Assembly (NCBI GenBank): GCA_963845735.1
Contig: CAWJTR010000015.1
Coordinates: 186,001 to 250,000, forward strand
Source: AP-15 sp963845735
Lineage (GTDB): Bacteria; Pseudomonadota; Alphaproteobacteria; ATCC43930; CGMCC-115725
Direction of reading: 5' to 3'
DNA: 64,000 nucleotides
The translations under genes were made by a program, and so were the position numbers. Under the pieces are notes generated by a model. That model ran no database searches. It saw only the letters and a list, made by a program, of their open reading frames with translations, and was not told where the DNA came from. Positions 42,734-51,675 of this stretch are shown here, one piece after another; the stretch's first letter is position 1; each line of letters begins with the position of its first letter.

Positions 42734-44083
42734 ATGTCATCCAAAGGCATCACCATCGATCGTCGCCGACTTGGGCTGCTGGGCGCCGGCCTGGCGGTCG
42801 CCGCCTCCGGCATCGGCGTGATCCCCGATCTGGTACCGCGGGCGCAGGCCGCTCCCGCCGAGCCCGAGACCGGGCCGATCAAGGTCGGCATCCTGCATTC
42901 GCTCTCCGGCACGATGGCGATCAGCGAGGCGCCGCTGAAGGATGTAATGATGATGCTGATCGCCCAGCAGAACGCGAAAGGCGGGGTCATGGGCCGGCAG
43001 CTTCAGCCGGTGGTCGTCGATCCGGCCTCCAACTGGCCGCTCTTCGCCGAGAAGGCCAAGCAGCTGCTGTCGGTCGACAAGGTGGCGGCGGTGTTCGGTT
43101 GCTGGACTTCGGTGTCCCGCAAGTCGGTTCTGCCGGTGTTCGAACAGCTGAACGGCATCCTCTTGTACCCGGTGCAGTACGAGGGTCAGGAGTGCAGCCG
43201 CAACGTGTTCTACACCGGCGCCGCGCCGAACCAGCAGGCGATCCCGGCGGTCGATTACCTGATGAACCAGGCCGGGGTGAAGCGCTGGGTGCTGGAGGGC
43301 ACCGATTACGTCTACCCGCGCACGACCAACAAGATCCTCGAAGCCTATCTGAAGGTGAAGGGCGTCGCGCCGGCCGATCTGATGATCAATTACACGCCGT
43401 TCGGCTATTCCGACTGGCAGGCCGAGGTCGCCAAGATCAAGGCGTTCGGCTCGGCCGGCAAGAAGACTGCGGTGGTCTCGACGATCAACGGCGACGCCAA
43501 CGTGCCGTTCTACAAGGAGCTCGGCAACCAGGGCATCAAGGCGACCGACATCCCGGTGGTGGCCTTCAGCGTCGGCGAACAGGAACTGGCCGGCATCGAT
43601 ACCAAGCCACTGATCGGCCATCTCGCGGCATGGAATTACTTCGAGAGCGTCGATACCCCGCTCAACAAGGAAGTCGTCGCCGCGTTCAAGGCCTTCGCCA
43701 AGGACGACAAGCGAGTGTTCAACGACCCGATGGAGGCGCATTACATCGGCTTCAACATGTGGGTGAAGGCGGTCGAGAAGGCCGGCGGCACCGATCACGA
43801 CGCGGTTATCGACGCGATGGTCGGGGTTGCCCATCCAAATCTTTCGGGCGATTTCGCGACGATGATGCCCAACCATCACCTGACCAAGCCGGTGCTGATC
43901 GGCGAGGTGCAGGGCAACGGGATGTTCAACGTCGTCTGGCAGACGCCGGGCTTGGTCGTCGCTCAGCCTTGGTCGCCTTATCTGCCGGAGAGCAAGAACC
44001 TGATCGGCGATTGGCTGCCGCCGATGTCCTGCGGCAGCTATGACGTCGTCGCCGGCAAGTGCTTGGGCAATCACAAGGCTTGA
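42734..44083 (+). CDS. urtA: Urea ABC transporter, substrate-binding protein
   Basis: A 449-residue periplasmic binding protein. A Tat-like signal is present (RRRLGLLGAGLAVAASG), then the mature fold PIKVGILHSLSGTMAISEAP typical of the UrtA/AmiC group. Further UrtA landmarks are GCWTSVSRKSVLPVFE, NGILLYPVQYEGQECS and NYTPFGYSDWQ. It captures urea and passes it to the UrtBC channel. GGGGGAG 7 bases upstream fixes the start at 42734. First gene of urtABCDE; preceded by a sigma-54 promoter. Confidence 0.95.
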   Translation: MSSKGITIDRRRLGLLGAGLAVAASGIGVIPDLVPRAQAAPAEPETGPIKVGILHSLSGTMAISEAPLKDVMMMLIAQQNAKGGVMGRQLQPVVVDPASNWPLFAEKAKQLLSVDKVAAVFGCWTSVSRKSVLPVFEQLNGILLYPVQYEGQECSRNVFYTGAAPNQQAIPAVDYLMNQAGVKRWVLEGTDYVYPRTTNKILEAYLKVKGVAPADLMINYTPFGYSDWQAEVAKIKAFGSAGKKTAVVSTINGDANVPFYKELGNQGIKATDIPVVAFSVGEQELAGIDTKPLIGHLAAWNYFESVDTPLNKEVVAAFKAFAKDDKRVFNDPMEAHYIGFNMWVKAVEKAGGTDHDAVIDAMVGVAHPNLSGDFATMMPNHHLTKPVLIGEVQGNGMFNVVWQTPGLVVAQPWSPYLPESKNLIGDWLPPMSCGSYDVVAGKCLGNHKA

Positions 44084-44087
44084 GCGA

Positions 44088-45732
44088 ATGCGCCGTTGCT
44101 TGAGGAAGGGCTGGTGCCGCCGGCCCTTTTTTCCGCACGGCTTCATGCTCGCCGCGCTGGTGGGGTTAATACTGGCGCTGCCGGGTGCGGCGCGCGCTGC
44201 CGGCGACCCGTTCGCGAATATCGCCGCCACCAATTTCGACCTCGTGGCGAAGGGCGTGCAGGAACTGGCCGTTTCGGGCAGCCCGCGTGCCGCGGCGGTC
44301 ATCGCCGCTCTGCGCGACCGGCAGCTGTTTGCCTGGAAGTGGCCGCGGCCGGACACGCCGCTTTACATCCGCACCGATAAGGGGTTCGTCGATGCGCGCA
44401 CCGGCTCTGCGGTGGCAGCGCCGGCGCCGGTGAACCTGCGGCTGGTCATCGTCAACGATTCGGTGCGCGCTCGCGATCGAGACCGCCGAAGGCGCGCTCG
44501 ATCTGTCCTCGAAGAGCGCGCCGCAGCGCGGCTGCAAGGCGGCCGATGCGATTTTCCAATCGGCCGATGCCGGTGCGTTGCCACTGATCGAGCGGGCGCT
44601 GGCTAAGGAACACGATGCCGCGGTCGTCCGCGTGTTGGACGAGGCCCAGGCCGCGGCGCTGTTGAAATCCGACACCGGGTCGATCTCGGCGCGGCTCACC
44701 GCCGTGCACGAAGTGGCGGCGCGGGCGGATCTCTCGGCACGAAGCCTGCTGTCCTCGCTGCATGGGCAATCGCCTCCTGTCGAGGCGGCAATCGGCGCGG
44801 CGATCCACGACATCGACCGCCAGCTGCAACTATGGGGCCTTGCCGAGGACGTCTATTACGGCTTGAGCCTCGGCGCCGTGCTGCTGTTGGCCGCGACCGG
44901 GCTGGCCATCACCTTCGGGGTGATGGGCGTCATCAACATGGCGCATGGCGAAATGGTGATGATCGGCGCCTACACCACCTTCGTGGTGCAGCAGCTAATC
45001 TCTGCCTTTGCCCCGGCGCTTGAAGATCTTGGCCTGTTGTTGGCGGTGCCGGCGGCCTTTTTAGTGGCGGGCGCACTCGGGGTGGTGATCGAGCGCACTC
45101 TGATCCGCTTCCTTTACGGCAGACCGCTCGAGACCCTTCTCGCTACCTGGGGGCTCAGCCTGATCCTGCAACAGGCCGTGCGCAGCATCTTCGGCCCGAC
45201 CAACCAGGACGTCAGTTCGCCCTCATGGATGAGCGGCTCGATAGCGCTCGGCGGGCTCTCGCTGACCGTCAACCGGCTCTGGATCATCCTGTTCGCGTTG
45301 CTCGTGCTCGGCGCCCTGATGGCAACGCTGCGCTGGGGCGGGCTCGGACGCTCCATCCGCGCCGTGACCCAGAACCGGCGCATGGCGGCGGTTATGGGCA
45401 TTCGCACACCGGTGATTGACGCGCTGACCTTTGGCCTTGGTTCCGGCATTGCCGGCATGGCCGGCGTGGCACTGAGCCAAATCGACAATGTCAGCCCCAA
45501 TCTCGGCCAAAGCTACATCATCGACAGTTTCCTCGTGGTGGTGCTCGGCGGCGTCGGCAATCTGTGGGGAACGTTGTTCGCGGCGATGACCCTCGGGGTG
45601 GTCGACAAGTTCGTCGAACCCTTCGAGGGCGCGGTGCTGGCCAAGATCCTGGTGCTGGTATTCCTGATCCTGTTCATCCAGCGGCGCCCGCAAGGGCTGT
45701 TCCCGCTTAAGGGTCGGGCGGCCGAGGCTTGA
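44088..45732 (+). CDS. urtB: Urea ABC transporter, permease subunit (one frameshift)
   Basis: Inner-membrane permease, about 547 residues after repair. It has the long exported N-terminal domain specific to UrtB (signal LAALVGLILALPGAARA, then FANIAATNFDLVAKGVQELA and RTDKGFVDARTG) followed by LivH-type helices (YYGLSLGAVLLLAATGLAIT, NMAHGEMVMIGAYTTF). An extra G near 44471 splits the N-terminal domain; removal joins SVR-x-AIETAEGALDL. Four bases after the urtA stop; its own stop overlaps the urtC start as TGATG. Confidence 0.9.
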
Positions 45733-46856
45733 TGTCGACCGACCGCATCACGACAGCGACACTCGGCTGCGTGCTCGGCGGCGCCGCGTTGCTCGCGGTT
45801 TTGAACCTGTTCGCCCCGGCGGCGAGCGCAGCACACGTCCCTGACTTCGTAATTTCGCTGACCGGCAAGTATCTGTGCTACGCGATCCTGGCGCTGGCGG
45901 TCGATCTGGTGTGGGGCTATGTCGGCATCCTGACGCTCGGCCATGCCGCGTTCTTTGCCCTGGGCGGCTATGCGATGGGCATGTACCTGATGCGGGAGAT
46001 CGGCGCCCGCGGCGTCTATGCCAATCCGACCTTGCCCGATTTCATGATCTTCATCGGCTGGAACAAGCTGCCCTGGTACTGGTACGGGTTCGACCATTTC
46101 TGGTTCGCCCTGATCATGGTGCTGCTGGTGCCGGGCGTACTGGCCGGCGTGTTCGGCTGGTTCGCGTTCCGCTCGCGCGTCTCCGGCGTCTATCTGTCGA
46201 TCATCACCCAAGCGCTGACTTATGCGCTGCTGCTTGCCTTCTTCCGCAACGACATGGGTTTCGGCGGCAACAACGGAATGACCGACTTTAAAGACATCTT
46301 AGGCTTTCCGCTCAACCGCGAGAGCACTTCGATCGGGTTGATGCTGATCACCGCGATCGTGCTGTCGGCGGCGTTCCTACTGGCGCGCGCGATTACGGGC
46401 TCGCGGTTCGGCAAGGTGCTGGTGGCGGTGCGCGATGCGGAGTCGCGTACCCGCTTTCTCGGCTACCGGCCAGAATCGTACAAGCTCGTGGTGTGGGTGG
46501 TCTCGGCGGTGATCGCCGGGATCGGCGGTGCGCTTTACGTGCCGCAGGTCGGCATCATCAACCCGTCGGAATTCGCGCCCGGCAATTCGATCGAGGCGGT
46601 GATCTGGGTCGCGGTCGGCGGGCGCGGCACGCTCGCTGGAGCGATCCTCGGCGCCGTCATAGTAAATCTCGGCAAGACCTGGTTGACGAGCGCCTTGCCT
46701 GAAATCTGGCTGTTTGCGTTCGGCGGATTGTTCATCTTGGTGACATTATTCCTGCCGCGGGGAATCATCGGTCTGTTCGCGGCGCGCTCGGTCGGCGGCG
46801 CCAGGCCAGAGTCCGAATCGCCTGCTGCCGCGGCGGCGCGCGAGGTCACGGGGTGA
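45732..46856 (+). CDS. urtC: Urea ABC transporter, permease subunit
   Basis: A 374-residue LivM-type permease. Seen: KYLCYAILALAVDLVWGYVG, ILTLGHAAFFALGGYAMGMY, the UrtC-specific loop FIGWNKLPWYWYGFDHFW and NNGMTDFKDILG, and the LRDAE-like coupling motif VAVRDAESRTRFLGY that contacts the ATPase. Pairs with UrtB to form the channel. Starts on the TGATG overlap and its stop overlaps the urtD GTG by 4 bases. Confidence 0.95.
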   Translation: MSTDRITTATLGCVLGGAALLAVLNLFAPAASAAHVPDFVISLTGKYLCYAILALAVDLVWGYVGILTLGHAAFFALGGYAMGMYLMREIGARGVYANPTLPDFMIFIGWNKLPWYWYGFDHFWFALIMVLLVPGVLAGVFGWFAFRSRVSGVYLSIITQALTYALLLAFFRNDMGFGGNNGMTDFKDILGFPLNRESTSIGLMLITAIVLSAAFLLARAITGSRFGKVLVAVRDAESRTRFLGYRPESYKLVVWVVSAVIAGIGGALYVPQVGIINPSEFAPGNSIEAVIWVAVGGRGTLAGAILGAVIVNLGKTWLTSALPEIWLFAFGGLFILVTLFLPRGIIGLFAARSVGGARPESESPAAAAAREVTG

Positions 46857-47596
46857 CTGGGGGAACCCTCCTCGATCTCGACGGCGTCAGCGTCTCGTTC
46901 GATGGCTTCAAGGCGCTCAACGAACTGTCCCTAGTGCTCGAACCAGGCGAGATGCGGGCGGTAATCGGCCCCAATGGCGCCGGCAAGACCACCATGATGG
47001 ACGTGATCACCGGCAAGACAAAGCCTGATGCCGGGCGGGTCGTGTTTGGCGACGATACCGATTTGACGCGGCTCGACGAGCCGGCGATCGCCCGGCTCGG
47101 CATCGGCCGCAAGTTTCAGCGGCCGACGGTGTTCGAGCCGCTGTCGGTGCGCGACAACGTGCTGCTCGCGCTCGATGGCGATCGCTCTCCCCGCTTCGCG
47201 CTGTGGGCGCGCGAGACGCCCGATGAGCGCGCGCGAATCGAGGAGATCCTGTTGACGACACGTCTCGGTGCCGAACGCTACCGCCGTGCGGCCGACCTCT
47301 CGCACGGTCAGAAGCAGTGGCTGGAGATCGGCATGCTGCTCGCTCAGAACCCCAGATTGCTCCTGGTTGACGAGCCGGTGGCCGGCATGACCGATGCGGA
47401 GACCGCAGCGACGGCGGATCTGCTGCGCGAGATCAACCGTACCCGCAGCGTGGTGGTGGTTGAACACGACATGGCGTTCGTGCGGGCGCTTGGGGTGAAG
47501 GTGACGGTGCTGCATGAGGGGGCGGTGCTGGCGGAAGGCTCGATCGACGCCATTCAGGACAATCCGCGCGTCGTCGAAGTCTATCTCGGGCGGTGA
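46853..47596 (+). CDS. urtD: Urea ABC transporter, ATP-binding subunit
   Basis: A 247-residue ABC ATPase of the LivG type. Walker A GPNGAGKTT, UrtD-specific GIGRKFQRPTVFEPLSVRDN, signature SHGQKQWLEIGMLL (LSHGQ instead of LSGGQ, usual for UrtD), Walker B LLLVDEPVAGMTD and the H-loop VVVVEHDMAFV. GTG start overlapping urtC. Drives urea import with UrtE. Confidence 0.95.
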   Translation: MTGGTLLDLDGVSVSFDGFKALNELSLVLEPGEMRAVIGPNGAGKTTMMDVITGKTKPDAGRVVFGDDTDLTRLDEPAIARLGIGRKFQRPTVFEPLSVRDNVLLALDGDRSPRFALWARETPDERARIEEILLTTRLGAERYRRAADLSHGQKQWLEIGMLLAQNPRLLLVDEPVAGMTDAETAATADLLREINRTRSVVVVEHDMAFVRALGVKVTVLHEGAVLAEGSIDAIQDNPRVVEVYLGR

Positions 47597-47599
47597 GAC

Positions 47600-48295
47600 G
47601 TGCTGTCGGTCGACGCCATCGACCTTTACTACGGCGCGAGCCAGGCGCTGCGCCGCGTCAGCCTGACGGCGAAAAAGGGCGAGGTGACCTGCATCCTTGG
47701 CCGCAATGGCGTCGGTAAGACCAGCCTGTTGCGGGCAATCTTCGGGCTCCAGCCGATCCGAGCCGGACAGATTGCTTGGGAAGACCGAGATCTGACCGGC
47801 CTATCTCCGTATCAGCGCGCCCGTGCCGGCTTGGCGCTGGTGCCGCAGGGCCGCGAGATCTTTCCGCGTCTGACCGTTGCGGAGAATCTGGAGACCGGAT
47901 TTGCCGTCTTGCCGCGCGGCCTGCGCCGTGTCTCTGACGAAATCTTCGAGTTGTTTCCGGCGCTGAAGGAGATGCTGCGTCGGCGTGGCGGCGACCTCTC
48001 CGGCGGCCAGCAGCAGCAACTGGCAATCGCGCGCGCGCTGGTCACGCGGCCCCGGCTTCTGGTCCTCGACGAGCCGACCGAGGGCATCCAGCCTTCGATC
48101 ATCAAGGACATTGAGCGCGTCATTCGCGGTCTAGCCGCGCGCGGCGACATGGCAATCCTGTTGGTCGAGCAGTATTTCGAATTCGCCCGCGACCTTGCTG
48201 CCTCCTACCTCGTCATGCAGCGCGGCGAAGTTGTCGCCTCCGGCCGCCGCGAGGACATGGATGAGGCAGCAATTCGCACCTTTCTGACCGTTTAA
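47600..48295 (+). CDS. urtE: Urea ABC transporter, ATP-binding subunit
   Basis: A 231-residue ABC ATPase of the LivF type. Walker A GRNGVGKTS, ALVPQGREIFPRLTVAENLE, signature LSGGQQQQLAIARALV, Walker B LLVLDEPTEGIQPSII with the UrtE-typical EGIQPSI, and LLVEQYFEFARDLA. GTG start 3 bases after urtD. Last gene of the operon; no urease genes follow within the window. Confidence 0.95.
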   Translation: MLSVDAIDLYYGASQALRRVSLTAKKGEVTCILGRNGVGKTSLLRAIFGLQPIRAGQIAWEDRDLTGLSPYQRARAGLALVPQGREIFPRLTVAENLETGFAVLPRGLRRVSDEIFELFPALKEMLRRRGGDLSGGQQQQLAIARALVTRPRLLVLDEPTEGIQPSIIKDIERVIRGLAARGDMAILLVEQYFEFARDLAASYLVMQRGEVVASGRREDMDEAAIRTFLTV

Positions 48296-48297
48296 TC

Positions 48298-48330
48298 GGA
48301 AAGGTGGGGAGCTATACCCAGTCACTTTCC
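48298..48330 (+). terminator. Candidate hairpin after urtE
   Basis: GGAAAG (48298-48303) and GGGG face CCC and CTTTCC (48325-48330) in an imperfect stem just after the urtE stop. No T-run follows, so an intrinsic terminator is only a possibility. Confidence 0.25.
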
Positions 48331-48516
48331 TGATTGCGCCCAATTAGCAAAACCCGTCGAGGCAGGGAAAGGAGCCGCAAGGGAGCCCGGTTCGGAAAGC
48401 GCTGGCGCTGGCCGGAATTGGATTGTTTGCTCCCAGAACGATCGGGAATTCATCATTCCCTGGAAATTTAAATCTTACGCGCAAGAGGGGTCAGCACCTG
48501 CGGGGCACGATCGGGG

Positions 48517-49236
48517 TTAGCTGGTTTCGATCGCCGGGGTGAAGATGTAGCCGCTGCCGCGCACGGTCTTTATAATCGACGGTCGCTGCGGGTCGTCCTC
48601 GAGCTTGCGGCGAAGCCGTCCGACTTGCACGTCGATCGTCCGGTCGAACGGCCCGGCCTCGCGATTGCGCGCCAAGTCCAACAGCTGATCACGAGTCAGC
48701 ACCTGGTTGGCATTGTTGACGAACGCCGCCAACAAGTCGAATTCGCCGGTGGTCAGCCGAACCTCCTTGCCCGCGGGCGAATAGAGCTCGCGGCTTGAAA
48801 GATCGAGGTTCCAGCCGGCAAACCGTGCCTTCGATCGCAGCGCCGGCGCCCGCTCTGCGGTCCGGCTCGAGACGCGGCGTAGCACGCTCTTGACCCGCGC
48901 CAACAGTTCGCGCAGGTGGAAGGGCTTCGGCAGATAGTCATCGGCACCCATTTCGAGGCCGATGATGCGGTCGACGGTCTCGCCACGTCCGGTCAGGATG
49001 ATAATTCCGACGTCAGATTCCTCGCGCAAAGAGCGGGCGAGCGACAGCCCGTCCTCGCCGGGCAACATCAGATCCAGAATGACGAGATCGACCTGCGATT
49101 GCGCTAAGGCGTGGCGCATCTCGGCACCGTCATGAGCGGTCGAGACCCGATAGCCCTCGCCGGACAGATAGTCCTCGACCATTTCGCAGATCTCCCTTTG
49201 ATCGTCGACGACCAGGATATGACCATTGTCGCTCAT
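48517..49236 (-). CDS. OmpR-family response regulator (orphan)
   Basis: A 239-residue two-component regulator. Receiver domain: Asp11/Asp12 in ILVVDDQREIC, phospho-acceptor Asp55 in LVILDLMLPGEDG, Thr in IIILTGRG and Lys104 in YLPKPFHLRE. C-terminal winged helix of OmpR/PhoB type: VRLTTGEFDLLAAFVNN, LDLARNREAGPFDRTIDVQVGRLRRKLE and IKTVRGSGYIF. No histidine kinase gene is adjacent. It is divergent from an ECF sigma gene, and the gap holds TTACA repeats at 10-base spacing that could be its own binding sites. Confidence 0.92.
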   Translation of the reverse strand: MSDNGHILVVDDQREICEMVEDYLSGEGYRVSTAHDGAEMRHALAQSQVDLVILDLMLPGEDGLSLARSLREESDVGIIILTGRGETVDRIIGLEMGADDYLPKPFHLRELLARVKSVLRRVSSRTAERAPALRSKARFAGWNLDLSSRELYSPAGKEVRLTTGEFDLLAAFVNNANQVLTRDQLLDLARNREAGPFDRTIDVQVGRLRRKLEDDPQRPSIIKTVRGSGYIFTPAIETS

Positions 49237-49314
49237 TTCGGTCCGCCACTTGCCTGCGCAGCGGGGCGGTGAGAGCCCGACGCCGTGACCCTGGAGGGAG
49301 CATCATACATAAGG

Positions 49315-49329
49315 TTACAAATCCTTACA
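49315..49329. promoter_or_regulatory. Candidate response-regulator box, TTACA direct repeat
   Basis: TTACA at 49315 and again at 49325 are exactly 10 bases apart, the spacing used by OmpR/PhoB-type dimers; a third copy is at 49358. They lie 79-93 bases upstream of the response regulator start, in the gap shared with the sigma factor gene. Confidence 0.45.
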
Positions 49330-49381
49330 CAAAACCACATGGACTGACATCATCGAATTACATCCTCGCGATAGGTTTAGC

Positions 49382-49413
49382 GGCGCCAATCGGCCCTCGG
49401 GCCGATTGGCGCC
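49382..49413. promoter_or_regulatory. 14-base perfect inverted repeat before the ECF sigma gene
   Basis: GGCGCCAATCGGCC (49382-49395), loop CTCG, GGCCGATTGGCGCC (49400-49413). The perfect stem ends 16 bases before the GTG start and just before the GGAGG ribosome site. It may be an operator, an attenuator stem or a 5' untranslated structure that limits translation. Confidence 0.6.
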
Positions 49414-49429
49414 GGCATTGGGAGGCTTC

Positions 49430-50050
49430 GTGGCGGATCCTCATCAGGCGATCGAGGCTGAAATCCCGCGCCTTCGGCGCTACGCACGGGCGCTGACCCG
49501 TGACGTTGTACTCGCCGACGATCTCGTTCAAGACTGCCTGACCCGCGCTCTGGCGAAGCTCCACCTCTGGCAGGGGGGCACCGATCTGCACGCGTGGTTG
49601 TTTACGATCCTTCACAACCAATATGTCAATCACGTGCGCCGCTCCGTGCGTGAGGGAGCCGGGGTCCGATTGAGTGACAACGAGCCGTTGCTGGCCCGAG
49701 CTCCGCAGCAGGGACACGGGCTTGAATTGCGCGACCTCGGGCGTGCGATCGCCAAGCTCCCCGAGGAACAGCGTTCCACGCTCCTCTTGGTTGGATTGGA
49801 GGGTATGCGCTACGATGAGGTTGCGGCCGTGCTCGACGTACCGGTCGGAACCATTCGCTCGCGGCTGTCGCGTGGTCGTGAAGCCTTGCGCCGGCTCATG
49901 GGGTTCGCTGCTGACGAAGCATCCGATGCCGGCACCGGTCGCATTCCAGCCCGGCGTTTCACTGGGACGGCCGGGGGCTTCGACAGGGTGGTCAGTCCTG
50001 CCGATCGAACATCAGGCCAGCGGACACGGCCGGTCACGAGATCGGTTTAA
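49430..50050 (+). CDS. ECF-type RNA polymerase sigma factor
   Basis: A 206-residue group 4 sigma factor. Region 2: IPRLRRYARALTRDVVLADD, LVQDCLTRALAKLHLW and DLHAWLFTILHNQYVNHVRR. Region 4: LPEEQRSTLLLVGLEGMRYD, EVAAVLDVPVGTIRSRLSRG. A tail of about 45 residues without clear fold follows. No anti-sigma factor gene is next to it. The GTG at 49430 has GGAGG 5 bases upstream and is chosen over a TTG at 49406, which lies inside the palindrome. The family resembles the EcfG-like group used in alphaproteobacterial stress responses, but no NepR or PhyR is here. Confidence 0.87.
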   Translation: MADPHQAIEAEIPRLRRYARALTRDVVLADDLVQDCLTRALAKLHLWQGGTDLHAWLFTILHNQYVNHVRRSVREGAGVRLSDNEPLLARAPQQGHGLELRDLGRAIAKLPEEQRSTLLLVGLEGMRYDEVAAVLDVPVGTIRSRLSRGREALRRLMGFAADEASDAGTGRIPARRFTGTAGGFDRVVSPADRTSGQRTRPVTRSV

Positions 50051-50490
50051 GAAACGGGGGCGAGCTGAGCCTTCATTGATCGGCGTCGCGCGGCAATAAT
50101 CGAGCTGATGCGAAGTCGCGGTCAACCATTCGCTGCGCACCGCTTTAAAGCCGGTCTTCCACAGTCTGTCGCGCATCCTTCGTGCGCCGATAGGCTTGCG
50201 ATATTTGTTGAGATTAACGATCCTCACGGCTGCCGTTCTATTCGCGCGTTATTTTGCCGAAATATAGCCGATTGAGGCATTGGCGCCTCCACGAACGGGC
50301 TCATCGATAGGCGGCTTGCAAAGGAGAGCTCGATCCGCAAGGATCGCCCCCTCGCCCCGGGGGAATATACGTGGCGGGCATCCTAGCATGTACCGGGGCA
50401 TGACACGGATGGATGGGCGATCCGGTTCGTGGGAGCTCATCGACAGCAGCGCGGCCGCCTAATCCTCGGCAACGTTGGGTTCGCAGCAAG
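50051..50490. other. Intergenic region upstream of mreB
   Basis: No well-supported gene. A minus-strand frame (50227 down to 50012) begins IVNLNKYRKP, like the start of DUF4169 proteins, but lacks the rest of that family and runs into the sigma gene, so it is not called. The mreB operon promoter should lie here; I could not fix its position. Confidence 0.35.
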
Positions 50491-51531
50491 ATGTTTGGAA
50501 GAATGTTGGGCCTATTGTCCGCCGATATGGCTATCGACCTCGGTACGGCGAACACCCTCGTCTATGTGAAAGGGCGAGGCATCGTCCTCAACGAGCCGTC
50601 AGTGGTGGCGATCGCCAGCGTCAAGGGCAAGAAGCAGGTGCTCGCGGTCGGCGAGGAAGCGAAGCTGATGCTCGGCCGCACCCCGGGCTACATCCAGGCG
50701 ATCCGCCCGTTGCGCGATGGCGTGATCGCCGATTTCGAAGTCACGGAAGAAATGATCAAGCATTTCATCCGCAAAGTTCACAACCGCCGCAGCTTCGCCA
50801 CCCCGCAGGTCGTCGTCTGCGTGCCGTCAGGCTCGACTGCCGTCGAGCGGCGCGCGATCCAGGAATCCGCCGAAAGTGCCGGCGCCAGGCGGGTTTTCCT
50901 GATCGAGGAACCAATGGCTGCAGCGATCGGCGCAGGCCTTCCGGTTACCGAGCCGACCGGCTCGATGGTGGTCGACGTTGGCGGTGGCACGACCGAAGTG
51001 GCGGTGCTTTCGTTGGGCGGCATCGTCTATTGCCGATCGGTTCGGGTCGGCGGCGACAAAATGGACGAGTCGATCATCGCTTACATCCGGCGCAACCATA
51101 ATCTTCTGGTCGGCGAAAGCAGCGCCGAGCGGATCAAAAAGGAAATCGGTTCCGCATGCATGCCGGAAGACGGGGAGGGCCGGGTAATGGAGATTAAGGG
51201 GCGCGACCTGATGAACGGCGTACCAAAGGAAATCGTGATCAGCGAACGTCAGATTTCGGAGAGTCTCGCCGAGCCGGTTGGATCAATCGTCGAGGCGGTC
51301 AAAGTAGCGCTTGAGCACACCGCGCCCGAACTCGCCGCGGATATCGTCGACAAGGGGATCGTGCTGACTGGCGGCGGCGCGCTACTTAGCAATCTGGATC
51401 TGGTGCTGCGTCACGCCACCGGACTCCCAGTCTCGATCGCCGATGACCCGCTGAGCTGCGTGGCGCTTGGAACCGGCCGAACGCTCGAAGAGATGAAGAC
51501 GTTGAGATCGGTGTTGATCAATACTTGGTAA
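50491..51531 (+). CDS. mreB: Rod-shape-determining actin homologue MreB
   Basis: A 346-residue bacterial actin that forms filaments under the inner membrane and guides lateral wall synthesis. Seen: phosphate-1 loop ADMAIDLGTANTLVYVKGRG, FIRKVHNRRSF, phosphate-2 VVDVGGGTTEVAVLSLGGIV, and the adenosine motif GIVLTGGGALLSNLD. The hydrophobic N-terminus (MFGRMLGLLSADM) would insert in the membrane. Length usual. First gene of mreBCD-mrdA-rodA. Confidence 0.96.
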   Translation: MFGRMLGLLSADMAIDLGTANTLVYVKGRGIVLNEPSVVAIASVKGKKQVLAVGEEAKLMLGRTPGYIQAIRPLRDGVIADFEVTEEMIKHFIRKVHNRRSFATPQVVVCVPSGSTAVERRAIQESAESAGARRVFLIEEPMAAAIGAGLPVTEPTGSMVVDVGGGTTEVAVLSLGGIVYCRSVRVGGDKMDESIIAYIRRNHNLLVGESSAERIKKEIGSACMPEDGEGRVMEIKGRDLMNGVPKEIVISERQISESLAEPVGSIVEAVKVALEHTAPELAADIVDKGIVLTGGGALLSNLDLVLRHATGLPVSIADDPLSCVALGTGRTLEEMKTLRSVLINTW

Positions 51532-51675
51532 AGGTCTTTATCTGGCGGGCGACAAGCGGGGGGGACCCATGAAAGCCGGCGCTGCCGTGCGGCTGCGAGG
51601 GGTTTGGGGCGCCGAAGGTTGTGGGCGGAGGCGCGCATACGGCTGCGACCTTGCTCGCCAGCGGCTGAGGGCGGT

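Noticed and set aside
48444..48460. GGGAAT-ATTCCC hairpin as terminator of the response regulator gene
   Set aside because: Stem is only 6 bases and no T-run follows on either strand.
50012..50227. Minus-strand DUF4169-like gene
   Set aside because: Only the first ten residues look like the family; the rest does not, and it overlaps the sigma factor gene.
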